Assembly (NCBI RefSeq): GCF_949628265.1
Contig: NC_088786.1
Location: 40,445,681 to 40,509,680 of the forward strand
Direction: 5' to 3'
Source: Cloeon dipterum
Taxonomy: Eukaryota; Arthropoda; Insecta; Ephemeroptera; Baetidae
DNA: 64,000 nt
In this document: positions 10,001-22,800 of the stretch, piece after piece
Numbering within the stretch: position 1 is the stretch's first letter
Layout of the letters: each line of letters starts with the position of its first letter
Made by a program: the position numbers and the translations under genes
The notes under the pieces: generated by a model
Databases searched by the model: none
Told to the model about the DNA's origin: nothing
What the model saw: the letters and a program-made list of their open reading frames with translations, nothing else

Positions 10001-12325
10001 TGTAAATCGGTGAGGAAAAATGTAATTTTTCCATGTAAATCGCGGTGCCTTTTTTGTACGCTTACGAGAATTTTTATTACACATTCTGATTCAATTGGCT
10101 TCGCATGGAAAATGGAAAAATATTATGCATGAACTTGACATACTTCTACCTTCCATTTTCCAAGCACAGCTAATTGAAAAAAGCTTTTATTTATTTTTTT
10201 CTACGAGTCGCTCCCTTTTTTTAGCTTCAAGCCGTCCGCAGCTGTTTTGCACGACGGGAAAAGATACAATCGTTTAAGTTCTGCAGTTTGGGCTTCAAGA
10301 TTGGCGGTGCTGGCATCGAATGAGAGAAAATTGTGTACCTGATATGATTAAAAACAAATAAATTTTAAAAATTCAACTGAATAAGTTTGTAATTATTTAA
10401 ATAATTCCCAATTATATCGCAGTAATAGTAATGACAGATTTTGAAATATTCTAGGAACAATCTGAGGGTAATTTTAAGAATAACTTAGGGATAATTTTTG
10501 TCACAATCTATGTTAACCTTAAAATGATATTAGAATCACCTAAGAACATTCTAAGATTGTCCTCAAAGAATAATACAAAGTTAAGATTTGATACGCTAAA
10601 TATGAATCCTAGATCAATCCAAAGATTAATCCATAAGTATATTCTGAGAATGTTCTAAGATCATTCTTTAGAGCTTTTTGAAACAAAGCCCGGCAGAATA
10701 ATCCTGGAACATTCTTAGAATATTCTCATAAATTAATCTACAGATTAATCCAGTATCACGAAAAACCGTATCATAAGTTCATATATAATTAATTTTTTAG
10801 ATTAATCCTGGGCGAAGTCGGTATATTCTTAGAACATTCTCAGGTGATATTTTTTTATGCGGGTTGCTGCTGCCACCGCCCGTCGCCGCTCCCCCGCTCC
10901 ACAACAGAGGCAGCAGCAGCAGGCATTCCATGCAAGTGCGTGCATGCATGTGCAGCCGCCGCTACCACGCGCACACTAAAATCGCCCTTTTAACCCTTTT
11001 TTGTACTTCTGACCTTTTATTCAAATTTGCACGTTTGTCGGTAGCATTAATTAAGACTCCTTGTGTTAAGAAATTATATTATTCAATCGAATTTATGATT
11101 TTTTACCTTTTTTAATCTGGGCAGCTTCTTTGAAAAAAGGCATCATAATTTTGTATTAGATAATGCGAAAAAGGTTTAGGTTTTATTATTAAAATTTAAT
11201 TATCGACTTAATTAAAAAATATTTCCCAGAAAAATATTTTTGTGATATTATTTAACAAGATGGCAGTTAATTTTCTTGATTAAATTATGTTTCATATTTA
11301 ATTTTGTGTTTTTAATTGTAAGAAAAATATCTAAGTTCTTCTCTTTTCGGGTTTTTAAAGAATATTCTAGGAAAATTAAAAAAATATTTTGAATTAATCT
11401 CAGAATGATCCATAGAATAATCTGGGGATAATCTATTAACTTATATTCAAATTTCCCCTTTGGGATTATTCCAGGGATATTCTTGTAAATTAATCTCTAG
11501 ATTGACTTTAAAACATTTTAAGGTTAATCTGGATTCATTCTAAGAAAATTCCAAAAATTATTTTTTTGGATTAATCTCAGAATGATCTAAAGAATAATCT
11601 GAGAATATTTTTTTAGATTAATCTCTAGATTGATCTTAAACATTCATAGATTAATCTCAATTAATACAGGATTAATCCTGGATCATTTTTTTGGATTAAT
11701 TTTTTCGGGTAAATTTTGATTAATCTAAGATTATTCCGGATATTCCTGGGTTATATTTTTTTATGCGGGAACATTTCTTACGCATAATTTTAGTTCAAAT
11801 GGTGTCTCGTGCGATGTGTGGTAAAAATATCTCTTTCGGAAACGTACCAACTGCGGTAAAAATAACAATTGTCAACCCTCTCTCGCATTGAAACGCTTTT
11901 AAAGGGTGACTACGACGTTGGAGCTATGCTTTGCGGAATACTTTGGCCCTCGGAGCGACACTGGCTTCCCAAGGAGTGGGACGAGGTGCGCTGCGTCATC
12001 GAATCCCTGCGTAAAAGCCTCAAATTAAAAATAAAACAACCGGATAATTTCCTAATTCGCAGCCGAAGGTCTTCAACGATTAGGAAAGATGCGATTGGTG
12101 GCGTACAGAAGCAGCTGCAGCAAAGAATTCTTCTTCTGCACCACCGACACCCCTCGCTCGTTGCGAAAATCGTTTCTTTTCGAAGAGCTCAATATTAACC
12201 AAACATTGGCAACAAACGACGGCACGTGCGCCCTTTTTGACTTCAAAATTAAAAACAAGAAAGCTGAGGACGTCAAGCTCAGAGCTACCGATTGCAAGGA
12301 AAAAGCTTTTGTTATATGCGAGTAA
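7040..12325 (+). CDS. Lectin-like gene B, with a 4.3-kb transposon-filled intron 4
   Basis: Seven exons: 7040-7066, 7124-7300, 7355-7393, 7438-7471, 11794-11855, 11905-12010 and 12063-12325. They give 235 residues. The signal-like start is [15 protein letters not shown]. The cysteine plan is the same as in gene A (CIADC, KNCSYN, DGCPKC, then the lectin-like half MCGKNISFG to DCKEKAFVICE). Intron 4 is 4322 bases instead of about 50-60 because a nested pair of terminal-inverted-repeat elements sits in it (7500-11769). Both splice sites and the phase across the insertion are intact, so the gene may still be functional; I see no premature stop. The nearest paralogue is gene D (same [20 protein letters not shown]). 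Confidence 0.78.
7500..11769 (+). mobile_element. Outer copy of a 2134-bp TIR element, split by a second copy of itself
   Basis: The ends are CCCGCATAAAAAAATAT at 7500 and its inverted repeat ending TTATGCGGG at 11769. The dinucleotide AA flanks both sides (7498-7499 and 11770-11771); comparison with the uninterrupted introns of the paralogues supports AA as a 2-bp target duplication. Removing the inner copy and its TT duplication leaves 2134 bp. Both ends are packed with short motifs such as GATTAATC and TTAGAATGTTCT; the middle has GC-rich patches. No transposase frame is present, so it is non-autonomous. I cannot name the superfamily. Confidence 0.85.
8730..10863 (-). mobile_element. Inner copy of the same TIR element, inverted, inserted in the outer copy
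   Basis: This copy starts CCCGCATAAAAAAATATAAC at 8730 and ends TTATGCGGG at 10863. It is flanked by TT on both sides (8728-8729 and 10864-10865), a 2-bp target duplication inside the outer copy. It is 2134 bp, the same length as the reconstructed outer copy, and reads in the opposite direction. Sampled stretches differ at only isolated bases, so both copies look recent. Small frames in it are repeated identically in the outer copy and have no recognisable domain. Confidence 0.85.
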
Positions 12326-12540
12326 GACGTGGCATTATTTGCAGTTGATTAAAAAGATTCTTTGAAAATTTTCCGAAGAAAGGAAAATTGTAACACAAGC
12401 AGCCTGAATTAAATAAAAATTGAAATGCAAGAAGAGCGAAACAAAGAGGCTTATGAAATTCTTAAACCTATTTTGTCAGCGCAAATGAAAATCTCCAAAA
12501 AAAATTGCTGGTAAAATAAAATCCCATTTTCGTATTATGT

Positions 12541-12756
12541 TCCAATCGATTCCCGAGGGTCGAAATTCGTGGGCCAAATCATTTTTCCAATCGAAACAAT
12601 GTATGTGACGTGCGAGCAGAGGTGAAAAGAAAAACGCACGTGGTTTTGGCGCGCAAAACGTTCGAATCTTTTGCCGTCGCTACACATAAAACGGCCAATC
12701 AGAGAGCCGTAGCCGCTCGCTTCTTCTTCTGATTGGTCGTCAGCGGTCACTTGAAT
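12541..12756. repeat. Foldback (MITE-like) element of the CCAATCGATT family
   Basis: Begins CCAATCGATTCCCGAGGGTC, the terminal sequence shared with copies at 20005-20288 and 37704-38075. The inside carries CCAATCAGAG and its inverse CTGATTGG. Confidence 0.6.
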
Positions 12757-12805
12757 GATATGTTTCTTTTACAAGTAGTGTGCATCCTGACGGACGCCAA
12801 AAAAC

Positions 12806-13665
12806 TGACCTGAGGAAGGTCCAGGAAGGACAAGAGTCACGAATCGTTGAAAAGTATCGCAAAATGTGCTGGAAAAAACTGAAAAAGCTCAAAAACCGGC
12901 CTGGAAACTGATCTCAGGTCGCGGGTACCCTGAAAAAGGTCGTTAGGGTACCTCAGGTCAAAGCCCCGTGCGATGAGGGGTCATACACCACGATCAGACG
13001 AACGAACGAATTTAAAATAAAATAATACCATTTTTGCACGTAACGTTTTTGGGCACAAACAATTTGAAAAATCGGTTTCCAGACCGGCAGACGCCTGCGC
13101 GTGCGATGGCATTGGAAAACATTTTCAATGTTTTTCCGTTTGGAAAAATAATAGCGAATTTTCGATTTCCCATGGAGAAAATGCAAAAATCTCGTTGTTG
13201 AAATTTCAAAATCTTTCTCTTCCTAGGATTTTCATCAGATCTGCTCTTATTGAGTATTAAAAATGATCCCAGATATATTTAGCATCGGCTTAGAAGCATT
13301 GTTTTCGAATTTTTGCCCTGGACCGGAGTTATGGCTTGCGGAAGTCTGAAGATGTCGGAAAAAATCAATAAAAAATCAACGGCTCGATCAAAGTTGATAA
13401 AAATCTCACAAAATGATCTTCATTTGATTCCTAGCTGAGATTGCTAGGCGGCTTATCCGGTAAAAATCTGAATTTTTAATTTTAAATTTTGGCAGAAATT
13501 TTTCTGTTAAAATTCGAAAATTGCTCCAATATTGAAAACCCTTACACTTGCAGATGCGCCTCACGGAGGGGCGTCGATTGGTACCAGAATCGGCGCCATC
13601 CGACCCATACGGCTCCGCATGGGCCCTAAAAACAACAGTTTGCAAGTGTCACAAATCCCGCTGAC
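12806..13665 (+). repeat. R1 interspersed repeat, copy 2
   Basis: Carries the R1 blocks CCTGAGGAAGGTC, GGGTACCCTGAAAAAGGTC and GATGAGGGGTC. Near its 3' side it also has the strip GGGGCGTCGATTGGTACCA, which other copies share. Confidence 0.7.
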
Positions 13666-13854
13666 GCTTAAGAAAAAAAAACATTGATCAGTAATTAACT
13701 ATTTGCAAACCAGATTTCGATTAGTAGGAAAAACCTAATTTATTTATGGAAAACTGTGACTCGAACGAAACAGACTTGACAGGAATAAACGCGGTAATCG
13801 TCAGTGCGGTAAAATTAGTATCACAATTTTTTTCTTTTAAATTTATTTCGGCAC

Positions 13855-16800
13855 TCAGATGGCGTTTTTGTGGGCGCGCTTCATGTGCGTCTTGAGGTTG
13901 CCGTTCTGCGTAAACAGTTTGCTACACAGTTCGCAGCGGTGTTTGCGTTCGCCCGTGTGCGTCAGGATGTGCGCGTCGAGCGCGTTTTTCTGGTTGAACC
14001 TTTTCGCGCACAGGGTGCACGGGAAGGGCTTCTCGCCGCTGTGGATTCGCGCGTGCCGCACCAGCTGGCTCGGCTTGTTGAACGACTTGCCACACACCAG
14101 ACACACCTGAAACAAAATCAATCGTTAATGCCGCGAAAAAAGGTCAGACGGACATTTTCACCAACCGACCGCAATTTGAGCCGAGTTGGGACAGTTTTAC
14201 CAATGCCCAAAATGTCCATTGGACATTGTACCGCGGCATGAACGAAAATCATACCTTTCCGTCGGGCTCTGGCGGCTTAGCGGCCGTCTCGAGGCTGGCG
14301 GCGCCGATTTCGCCGATGAGCTGCTGTCCCGAGATGTCCGAGAAGACCTCGAAGCGGATGAACCCGTCGGCATCGGAAGGGTAGAGGATGAAGTTGCCGG
14401 AATGCACCTGCTGGATGAGGTTCTCGTCGATGTGCAGGTACTCGGAGGACTCCAGGTTGATCGGAATGTTGATCTGCGCGTCGTTGGCCTCCTGCTCAGG
14501 GTGCAGCGCCGACACCGCCTCCTCCACCTCCATGGCGCCCTCGGCCGCCGCCTCCGGCTCCTCGGCGATCGCGGGCAGGCTTGTTGCAGCAAAGTCCACG
14601 ACGGCGATGGTCGACGCCGCGTTTTTCTTGGACTTGTGCACTGACAGCACGTGCGCCTTCCTGTGCCCTGACGTGCGGAAGCTCAGCGGACAGTGCGGAC
14701 ACTTCATCGGTCTTGCACCTTGTTAATTGCATTAAATAACAAATTAATCTTTTTATATTGTTTTTTTACCTGTGTGTATGCGCATGTGCACCCTGAGCGA
14801 GCCTTTGGTGGAGAACCTGGCCTGGCAGATGTGGCACGGCAGGCCGGGCGTCGCGCTTTTCTTGTGCACCGCGCAGTGAGCGACCAGGGTGGAGCGCACG
14901 GCGAACGCCTTTCCGCACACCGCGCACTCGAATGGCTTTTCGCCTGGATAAAAATTTAATTTAAACGAAGAGGGGAATCAAATCGAGGGGCTACCTGTGT
15001 GAGTGCGCAAGTGTCTGGTCAGATCGGACGGCTTCTTGAAGCTTTTCGAGCAGAGGTGGCAGCCGTTGGCGTGCCGGACGTTCGAGCCGTCCTGCTCGTG
15101 CTTGGAAACGGTTCTTTCCTCAGGTTCTTCGTCCGTTTTCAGGCCAACTTCCTTTAAGCTTTGAAGGAATGCGTTTTCGGACACTGATGGTCTTGGACAA
15201 CTCTCCAAAGACTGCAAAAATCCGAATTTAAAAAAAATGAATAGAAAAATTGATAGAAATGGGTGGCAAGTATGAATCAAATGTTTGTGACGCGGAAATT
15301 TGGCCCATCGTCCGCCCCACCCATTTTTACAACTCTTCGGAGTGAAGTTGATACTCGGAGAGGTCTGCCTCATGGAGCGAACTTCGATCCGATCAGCTGA
15401 CTCGTGTGCGCGATGTGGAGGGATATAAAAGGTGGGCGGGGCGATCGATCGGCCAAATTTCCGCGGCACGAAAGTGAAAAATGCGATCTGAACCTTGGCC
15501 ATGGTGTGCGCCTCTTCGACCGTGAGCCTCCTGGCATTATTTTCCTTCTTAACCAGCAAGGAAGGCGCCTCGTCCGTCGCAGCTTTCTCGGCCTCTGGCG
15601 GCGGAGGGGGAAAATGCGCGGCACTCTTCAAAATGGACCGGTTGTGCACTTTGTTCATGTGGCCCTGCAGCTGCTTTGGACTCTTGAACACGGCGTTGCA
15701 GTGCTTGCACTTCAGCCTAAAATAAATAATTATTTAATTTTTAAAATGAAAGTGGATCAGGACGCACATTTTGGAAGGCGAGGTTGGTTTCTCGTGCTCG
15801 GAGGTGACGTGCAGTTTCAGGTCCTTTTCAGTCTCGAATTTGGCCTGGCAGAGTTGGCAAGGCAAAGAGTGTTCCTCCGCGAAGTGCATTTTGTACGTCT
15901 CGTTGTCCATGAAAATCTTCTTGCAAATGTCACACCTGAGTGAGGGAAATTTTAATACTCCAGGTAAAAAAAAACTTAAATTTAAATCCTTACGAGAACT
16001 GGGCGAGATCTTCCTGCGCATTTTCCGGCGCAGAGGTGGACGCGAGCATCTTGGTCAGGGCGCCGATTTCGATTTGATCCGTCTGAAGGATTAATTATTA
16101 TATTAAAATTTATTTGGATTTTTTAAAATTACCTGAATCGGAATGCCGGCGTTGAAGAAGGTTGCGTCCAGCGTTTGGCCGTCGAAACCCTGGATGAACA
16201 CGCCGGACTCGACGGGCACCAGCCCTTGGCCGCCGGACACGCCAGGCTGGTCCAAAATTGAGTATTCTTCGATGGACTGTGGAAAAAATATTTTAAATAG
16301 GGGTTTCTTTATTTTTAAAAAAATTACTCTTTGGATTCCGTGCAAAACGTTTTGCTTGGCGATCAGGTTGAGCTGCAAATCGCCAGAAATGCTGGCGACG
16401 TTCGCGTTGATCAGCTGAGGAATTGCTTCGGCCACGGCTTTCGAGCTCAGCGTGTCCGTGATGGTGATTTTCTCAGGGGCAACCACGTTCTCCTGAAATT
16501 ATAACGTCCAAAATTATTGTTTAATTCTCCAGAATTAAATTAAAAATAATTAAACTCTAAGGAGCAACAGGAAATTAATTTACGAAAATCCCCCGTGTGT
16601 CCAAAGTTTCTAGACTCTTAAGGATTTTGTAGTTTGCATAATTTCATTTGAATTAAAGTCAAAGTTCCAGTCTAGTCTAATCCATTCCCCGATTATTTGC
16701 TAAATATTTTAAAGTTTTCCACTTTGATTAATATATTTCAGTGGGAAAATTGCTCATCGTGCAGAATGGAAAGGGCAGTGACGCGAATTTTTATAAATCA

Positions 16801-19800
16801 AATCAGATGCTGGGACGCCAATGTCAGTGTGCTCACTTGCGCGAGTTTAATCGTTGTCAGGATGTTGGCCGTCGCGCTAGTTTTCATAGTAAAATCGAGC
16901 GTAGCCATTGAAAGTGCATCACGCCGCACGTTCTAAACTAAAATTTCAGGTTTCGTCCGCGGCAGCGGCGGATTTTTCTGGATTTGATTGTGACTCGCCA
17001 GATTTAAGGCATTCAAGAAAGGTAGATGTCGCCGCTTGCATCGCCGATTGCTTGGATTTGGATTTTGAGGCGACCAAAAATTGCAGCTACAATTCTCAGA
17101 CCGGAAAAGCCATCGTGAAATACGAGAATGTAGGATTTCTGATTGAAAATGGGCGATTTTTTGAGTTTTTGAATACAGTTTCAGGAAGACGGATGTCCAA
17201 AGTGCTTTCTCGATAGGAAAAATGTATGATTTATTTCGGAAGAATCTATTTTGTAATTTTTTCGCAGTTCAAAGTGTACAAGGCAGCTATTGATATAAGT
17301 TTGGCCGATTTTAATTCTTTTAAAGACATTTTAAATAACGTATACTTTAAGATCCAGTGGTATCCCGTCTGGTTTGCGGAAAAAAGATCGTTTTCGCAAA
17401 CATAGCAATTCCGGTAAAAATACAAAAAATTTTCAACCCTCTCCCGTTGATTAAGAGACACCCTTCAAGTGCGACTACGACATGGCGGCAATGCTTTGCG
17501 GAATAATTTGGCAATCGGAGCGACACTGGCTTCCGAAAGACTTTGACGAGGTGCGATGCATCATCGAAACCTTGCGTATAAGCCTCGAATTAAATTCATT
17601 ATAAATCTAATTTTCTTAATCGCAGCCGAAAGTATTCAACGGATAGGAAAATTGCGATTGGTGGCGTACAGAAGCAGCTGCAGCAAGGAATTCTTCTTCT
17701 GCACCACCGACACGCCGCGCTCGTTACGAAAATCGTTCTTGTTCGAGGAGCTGAATAACCAAACATTGGCACCGAACGCAACGTGCGCCCTTTTTGACTT
17801 CAAAGTAAAAAATAAGAAGGCTGTCGACGTCAGTCTCAGAGCCACGGATTGCAAGGAAAAGGCTTATACTGTGTGCGAGTTGGAAGAGTGATATTTTTTT
17901 GCAGTTGAAGTTCTCTGACGAAAGAAAAATTGTAAAACATGCAGCCTGAATAAATTGAACGAAAATTTTCCTGTGATTGCGTATCTTGATTATTAGGGCT
18001 GTCAATTTCAGACGATTGGCTATTGTTTTTTATTTAAACCAAACTTAAAATCGTATAAAATCCCTAAATAGTGCAAAAAATAAGTTTCTCATGCCGTGTA
18101 TAATATCGAAAACAAAATTTGAATTGTGATGGGCCAAAACCAAATAAAACGACACTAAACATGAGAATTTTGGGTATTTTTTCTCAATCTGGCCCTCAGG
18201 GTAAGAACCTGAGGGACGGAATCAACCTTTGGTGGTTCAATTTCGATCGCCACAGTGCCTTGAAGTAAACGGAACACGGAAGAATCGATTTTTTTTTTAA
18301 ATGACGATCACATTTTTAGTTAAAGGTACGAGTGTCACGAGTTTGTTTTTCCGATCCAACCAAAAGACACAATTAGTTCAATTAATGCAAACTACACGTC
18401 ACAATATTGACCAAAACTTGCTTCCACGAGACAATTTTTTCGCGCCATACTCTCCACCGGAGGCCATATCTGCGCGTCGCACCAATCTGACCCCCGCTGG
18501 GTAAAACAAAATTTTATTAAATTAAAAAAAATGCGAAGCTCTGGTAACTTTGGAGCCAAAGTTTCTAGACTCTCAAAGATTTTGTAGTTTGTATAATTTT
18601 CCTTTATTCCAGTCGCGGAAGGGATTAAAGAAATAAAATCTCTGATCCATTATTTAAAAATGCTCAACTTGCGTGAAAATGTTTGAAATTTGTCTCTCTT
18701 GCTTTTTCAGTGTGAAAATTGCAGGCTGGAAATGGCTATGACGCAGTTTTTCACAAATAAAACAACCCAGACGGGACGTCGGTGTTCACTTGCGAGTTTT
18801 GTCACTGCCAGGATATGTCGGCCGTCGCGCTACTTGTCCTGGTAACAACTAACTAACAACTAAACGTCGAAACTTTGATGCTGCATGTAAAATTTCAGGT
18901 TTTGTCCGCGGCGGCTTATTCTTCGCTTGATTGTGATTGCCCAGAGGACAGACATTCGAGAAAGGCATATGTCGCCGCTTGCATCGCAGATTGTTTGGAT
19001 TTGGATTTTGAAGCAACGGAGAAAAATTGCAGTTACAACTCAAACACGGGAAAAGTCATCGTGAAATATGAAAATGTAGGATTTCTGATTGAAAATTGGG
19101 GATGTTATTGAGTTCTTGAACAGTTTCAGGAAGACGGATGTCCAAAATGCTTCCTCGATTGGAAAAATGTATGATTTATTTCGGAAGCGAATCAGTTTTG
19201 TAATTTTTTTGCAGTCCCAAGTGTACAAGGCAGCTGCTGGTTTCGGTAAAGCGGTTTCAAATTCTTTTTGAAACATTTTATACGTAGTCCTTTAGCTACT
19301 TTGGTGTACCGTACGATTTGTGGCAAAAAGATCGTTTTCGGAAACGTAGCACTTTCGGTAAAAATAGAAATTGTCAACCGTCTCGCACTTGACACACTTT
19401 TTAAAGGCCGACTACGACATGGGAGCTATGCTTTGCGGAATAGTTTGGCCCTCGGAGCGACACTGGCTCCCGAAGGACTGGGACGAGGTGCGCTGCATCA
19501 TCGAATCCTTGCGTAGGCCTCAAATTAAACACTGGAAATCGGATAATTTCCTTGTTCGCAGCACAAGATCTTCAAAGATTGGCAAAATTGCGATTGGTAG
19601 CGTACAGAAGCAGCTGCAGTCAGGAATTCTTCTTCTGCACCACCGACACCCCGCGCTCGTTGCGAAAATCGTTCCTCTCAGAAGAGCTCGATAACCAAAC
19701 ACTGGACACAAACGACGCCACGTGCGCCCTTTTTGACTTCAAAATTAAAAACAAGAAAGCTGTGGACGTCAGGCTCAGAGCCACCGATTGCAAGGAAAAG

Positions 19801-22800
19801 GCTTTTATTATATGCGAGTTAGACGAGTGATACGTTTTTATTTGCAGTTGACTAAAACGAGATTTGTTTGAAATTCTCTGAAGAAAGAAAAATTGTAATA
19901 TACAGTCTGAATAAATTACATGAATATTTTTCTGTATGTGACTGCCTGTTTTTATTATGGAAGTGAAGGTTTTCTTGAAAAAAAAATTAAAGAAATAAAA
20001 ATGCGAATTAAAACGCACGTTGCTTTGGTGCGCAAAACGTTTGAATCTTTTTTTATGCTACTGCGCATGCGTGCCTCCTTCAAAGTCACAGCTGTCTCTT
20101 CTCAGCAAGAAGCATGGCTGTGACGTCAGAAGGGAGACGCATGCGCAGAAGCAACGAAAAGATTCAAACGTTTCGCGCGCCAAAGTAGCGCGCGATTTTC
20201 TTTGCGCCTCTTTTCGCACGTCAAAACACGTTTTTCGACCTGAAAATTAATTAACCCTACCTATTTTGACCCTCGGGAATCGATTGGAAGCTAACATAAA
20301 TGTGGATTTTGTGAGTCATTAAAATTTCTCAACTTGCCTGATAAAATTTTAATTTCGTCTCTTGATTTAATGAGTGGAAAAATCGTCACGCAGGATGCTA
20401 TGACGCAGATTGTCAAAATCGAAACATAAATCAGATGAGACCCGGCAGTGTCGGTGTTGGCCTGCGAGTTTTGTCAGTGTTAGGATGGCGGCCGTCGCGC
20501 TACTTTTCCTAGTAACAACAACTAAACATCAAAACTGTGCAACACGGGATCAAATTTCAGGTTTCGTCCGTGGCGGCTTATACTGCTCTTGATTGTGATG
20601 TGCCAGAGTACAGGCATTCGAGAAAGGCAGACGTCGCCGCTTGCGTTGCTAAATGCTTGGATTTGGATTTTCAGCCAGCGAAAAACTGCAGCTACAATTC
20701 AAACACGGGAAAAGTCGTCGTGAAATACGAAAATGTAGGATTTCTCATGGAAAATTGGGATTTTATTGTGAGTTCTTGAACAGTTTCAGGGAGACGGATG
20801 TCCAAAGTGCTTTCTCGATAGGAAAAATGTATGATTTATTTAAAAATAATCAATTTTGTAATTTTCTTTTTAGTTCCAAGTGTACAAGTCAGCTGTTGGA
20901 TTATGTAAAGGGGTCGGGAATTCTTGAAAAATATTTAAAATTCATTTTTTTAGTCCCTTTGGTAACCCATCCGGTGTGTGGAAAAAAGATCGATTACGGA
21001 AAAGTGGCAATTCCGGTAAAAATACAAATTCTCATCCATCTCCCGTTGATTAAGAGGCACCCTTTTAGTCCGACTACGACATGGCAGGAATGATTTGCGG
21101 GATAATTTGGCCCTCGGAGCGACACTGGCTCCCGAAGGACTGGGACGAGGTGCGCTGCGTCATCGAAACGCTCCGTAAGCCTCGAATGAAACTCATAATA
21201 AATCTAATTTCCATATTCGCAGCGGAAGAAATTCAGCGAATAGGAAAATTGCGATTTGTAGCGTACAGAAGCAGCTGCAGTCAGGAATTCTTCTTCTGCA
21301 CCACCGACACCCCGCGCTCGTTGCGAAAATCGTTCTTGTTCGAGGAGCTGAATAACCAAACATTGGCACCGAACGGAACGTGCGCCATTTTTGACTTTAA
21401 AATTAAAAATAAGAGGGCTGTGGACGTCAATGTCAGAGCCGCGGATTGCAAGGAAAAGGCCTTTGCTGTGTGCGAGTTAGACGTGTAACAAAAGTTTGTA
21501 CTAGCAGTTCACTTAAATGATTGAAGAAAGAAAATTTAAAATAAATAATGAATATTTTTTTCAGTGATTGCGTATCTTGATTATGGAAGTGCAAAGGGTT
21601 CATCTTAAAAAAATGCAAAGATGGTTTTGTGAAATTCTTCAACTTGTTTTAGCAAAATGAAAACGTACAAACAACTTGCTGGGGAAATAAATAAAAACTG
21701 TAAAAGACCTACAAATTTGTGCGTTCCAATCGATTCCTAAGGGTCGGAATAGTTTCAACCCTCAGGAATCAAACGAAAATGTGGTTTTAGTGGGTCATTA
21801 AAAATTGTCAACTTGCGTCATGTAATTTAAACTTCATCTCTTCATTTATTGAGTGGAAAAATCTTGACGCAGGATGCTATTGCTATGACGCAGTTTTTCA
21901 CAAATCAGGTGGGGGCATCAGTGTTTGCCTGCGAGTTTTTTCAGTGTTAGAATGTCGGCCGTCGCGCTACTTGTCCTGGTAACAACTAACTAAACATCGA
22001 AACTGTGATGGTGCTTGTAAAATTTCAGGTTTCGTCCGCGGCGGCTTATTCTTCACTAGGTTGTGATTCACCAAAAGAAAGACATTCAAGAAAGGTAGAT
22101 GTCGCCGCTTGCGTTGCTCAATGCTTGGATTTGGATTTTGAAGCGACGGATAAAAACTGCAGCTACAATTCAAACACGGGAAAAGCCATCGTGAAATACG
22201 AAAATGTAGGAATTCTGATCGAATATTGGGGATGTTATTGAGTTCTTGAACAGTTTCAGAAAGACGGATGTCCGAAATGCATTCTCGATTGGAAAAATGT
22301 ATGATTTATTTTGAAAAAAAAAAATGACTTCATTAATATGCATTTTAGTTCCAAGTGTTCAAGACAGCTGCTGGTTTATGTAAGAGTGTTTGAAATTCTT
22401 TAAATATAAAACATTTTACAGGTATAATTTTAGTTCCATTGGTAACGAGCTCGGTGTGTGGAAAAAGGATCGATTACGGAAAAGTAGCAATTCCGGTAAG
22501 AAATAAAAAATTTCAACCCTCTCCCGTTGATTAAGAGGCACCCTTCAAGTCTGACTACGACATGGCAGGAATGAGTTGCGGGATAATTTGGCCCTTGGAG
22601 CGACACTGGCTCCCGAAGGACTGGGACGAGGTGCGCTGCGTTATCGAAACCCTCCGTAAGCCTCGAAATAAATTCATTATCAATCTAATTTTCCTAATCG
22701 CAGCGGAAGAAATTCAACGATTAGGAAAATTGCGATTTGTAGCGTACAGAAGCAGCTGCAGCAAGGAATTTTTCTTCTGCACCACCGACACGCCGCGCTC

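Larger units (their letters stand above)
12326..13854. other. Spacer between lectin B and the 3' end of the zinc-finger gene
   Basis: It contains a foldback element (about 12541-12756), an R1 repeat (about 12806-13665) and a short tail. I see no gene. The 3' UTRs of the two convergent genes must end here. Confidence 0.6.

Noticed and set aside
7040-12325. Gene B as a pseudogene broken by the transposon
   Set aside because: The insertion is confined to intron 4; donor, acceptor, phase and all exons are intact, so nothing in the sequence shows inactivation.
13870-15943. Plus-strand frames opposite the zinc-finger exons
   Set aside because: They are antisense shadows of GC-rich coding exons.
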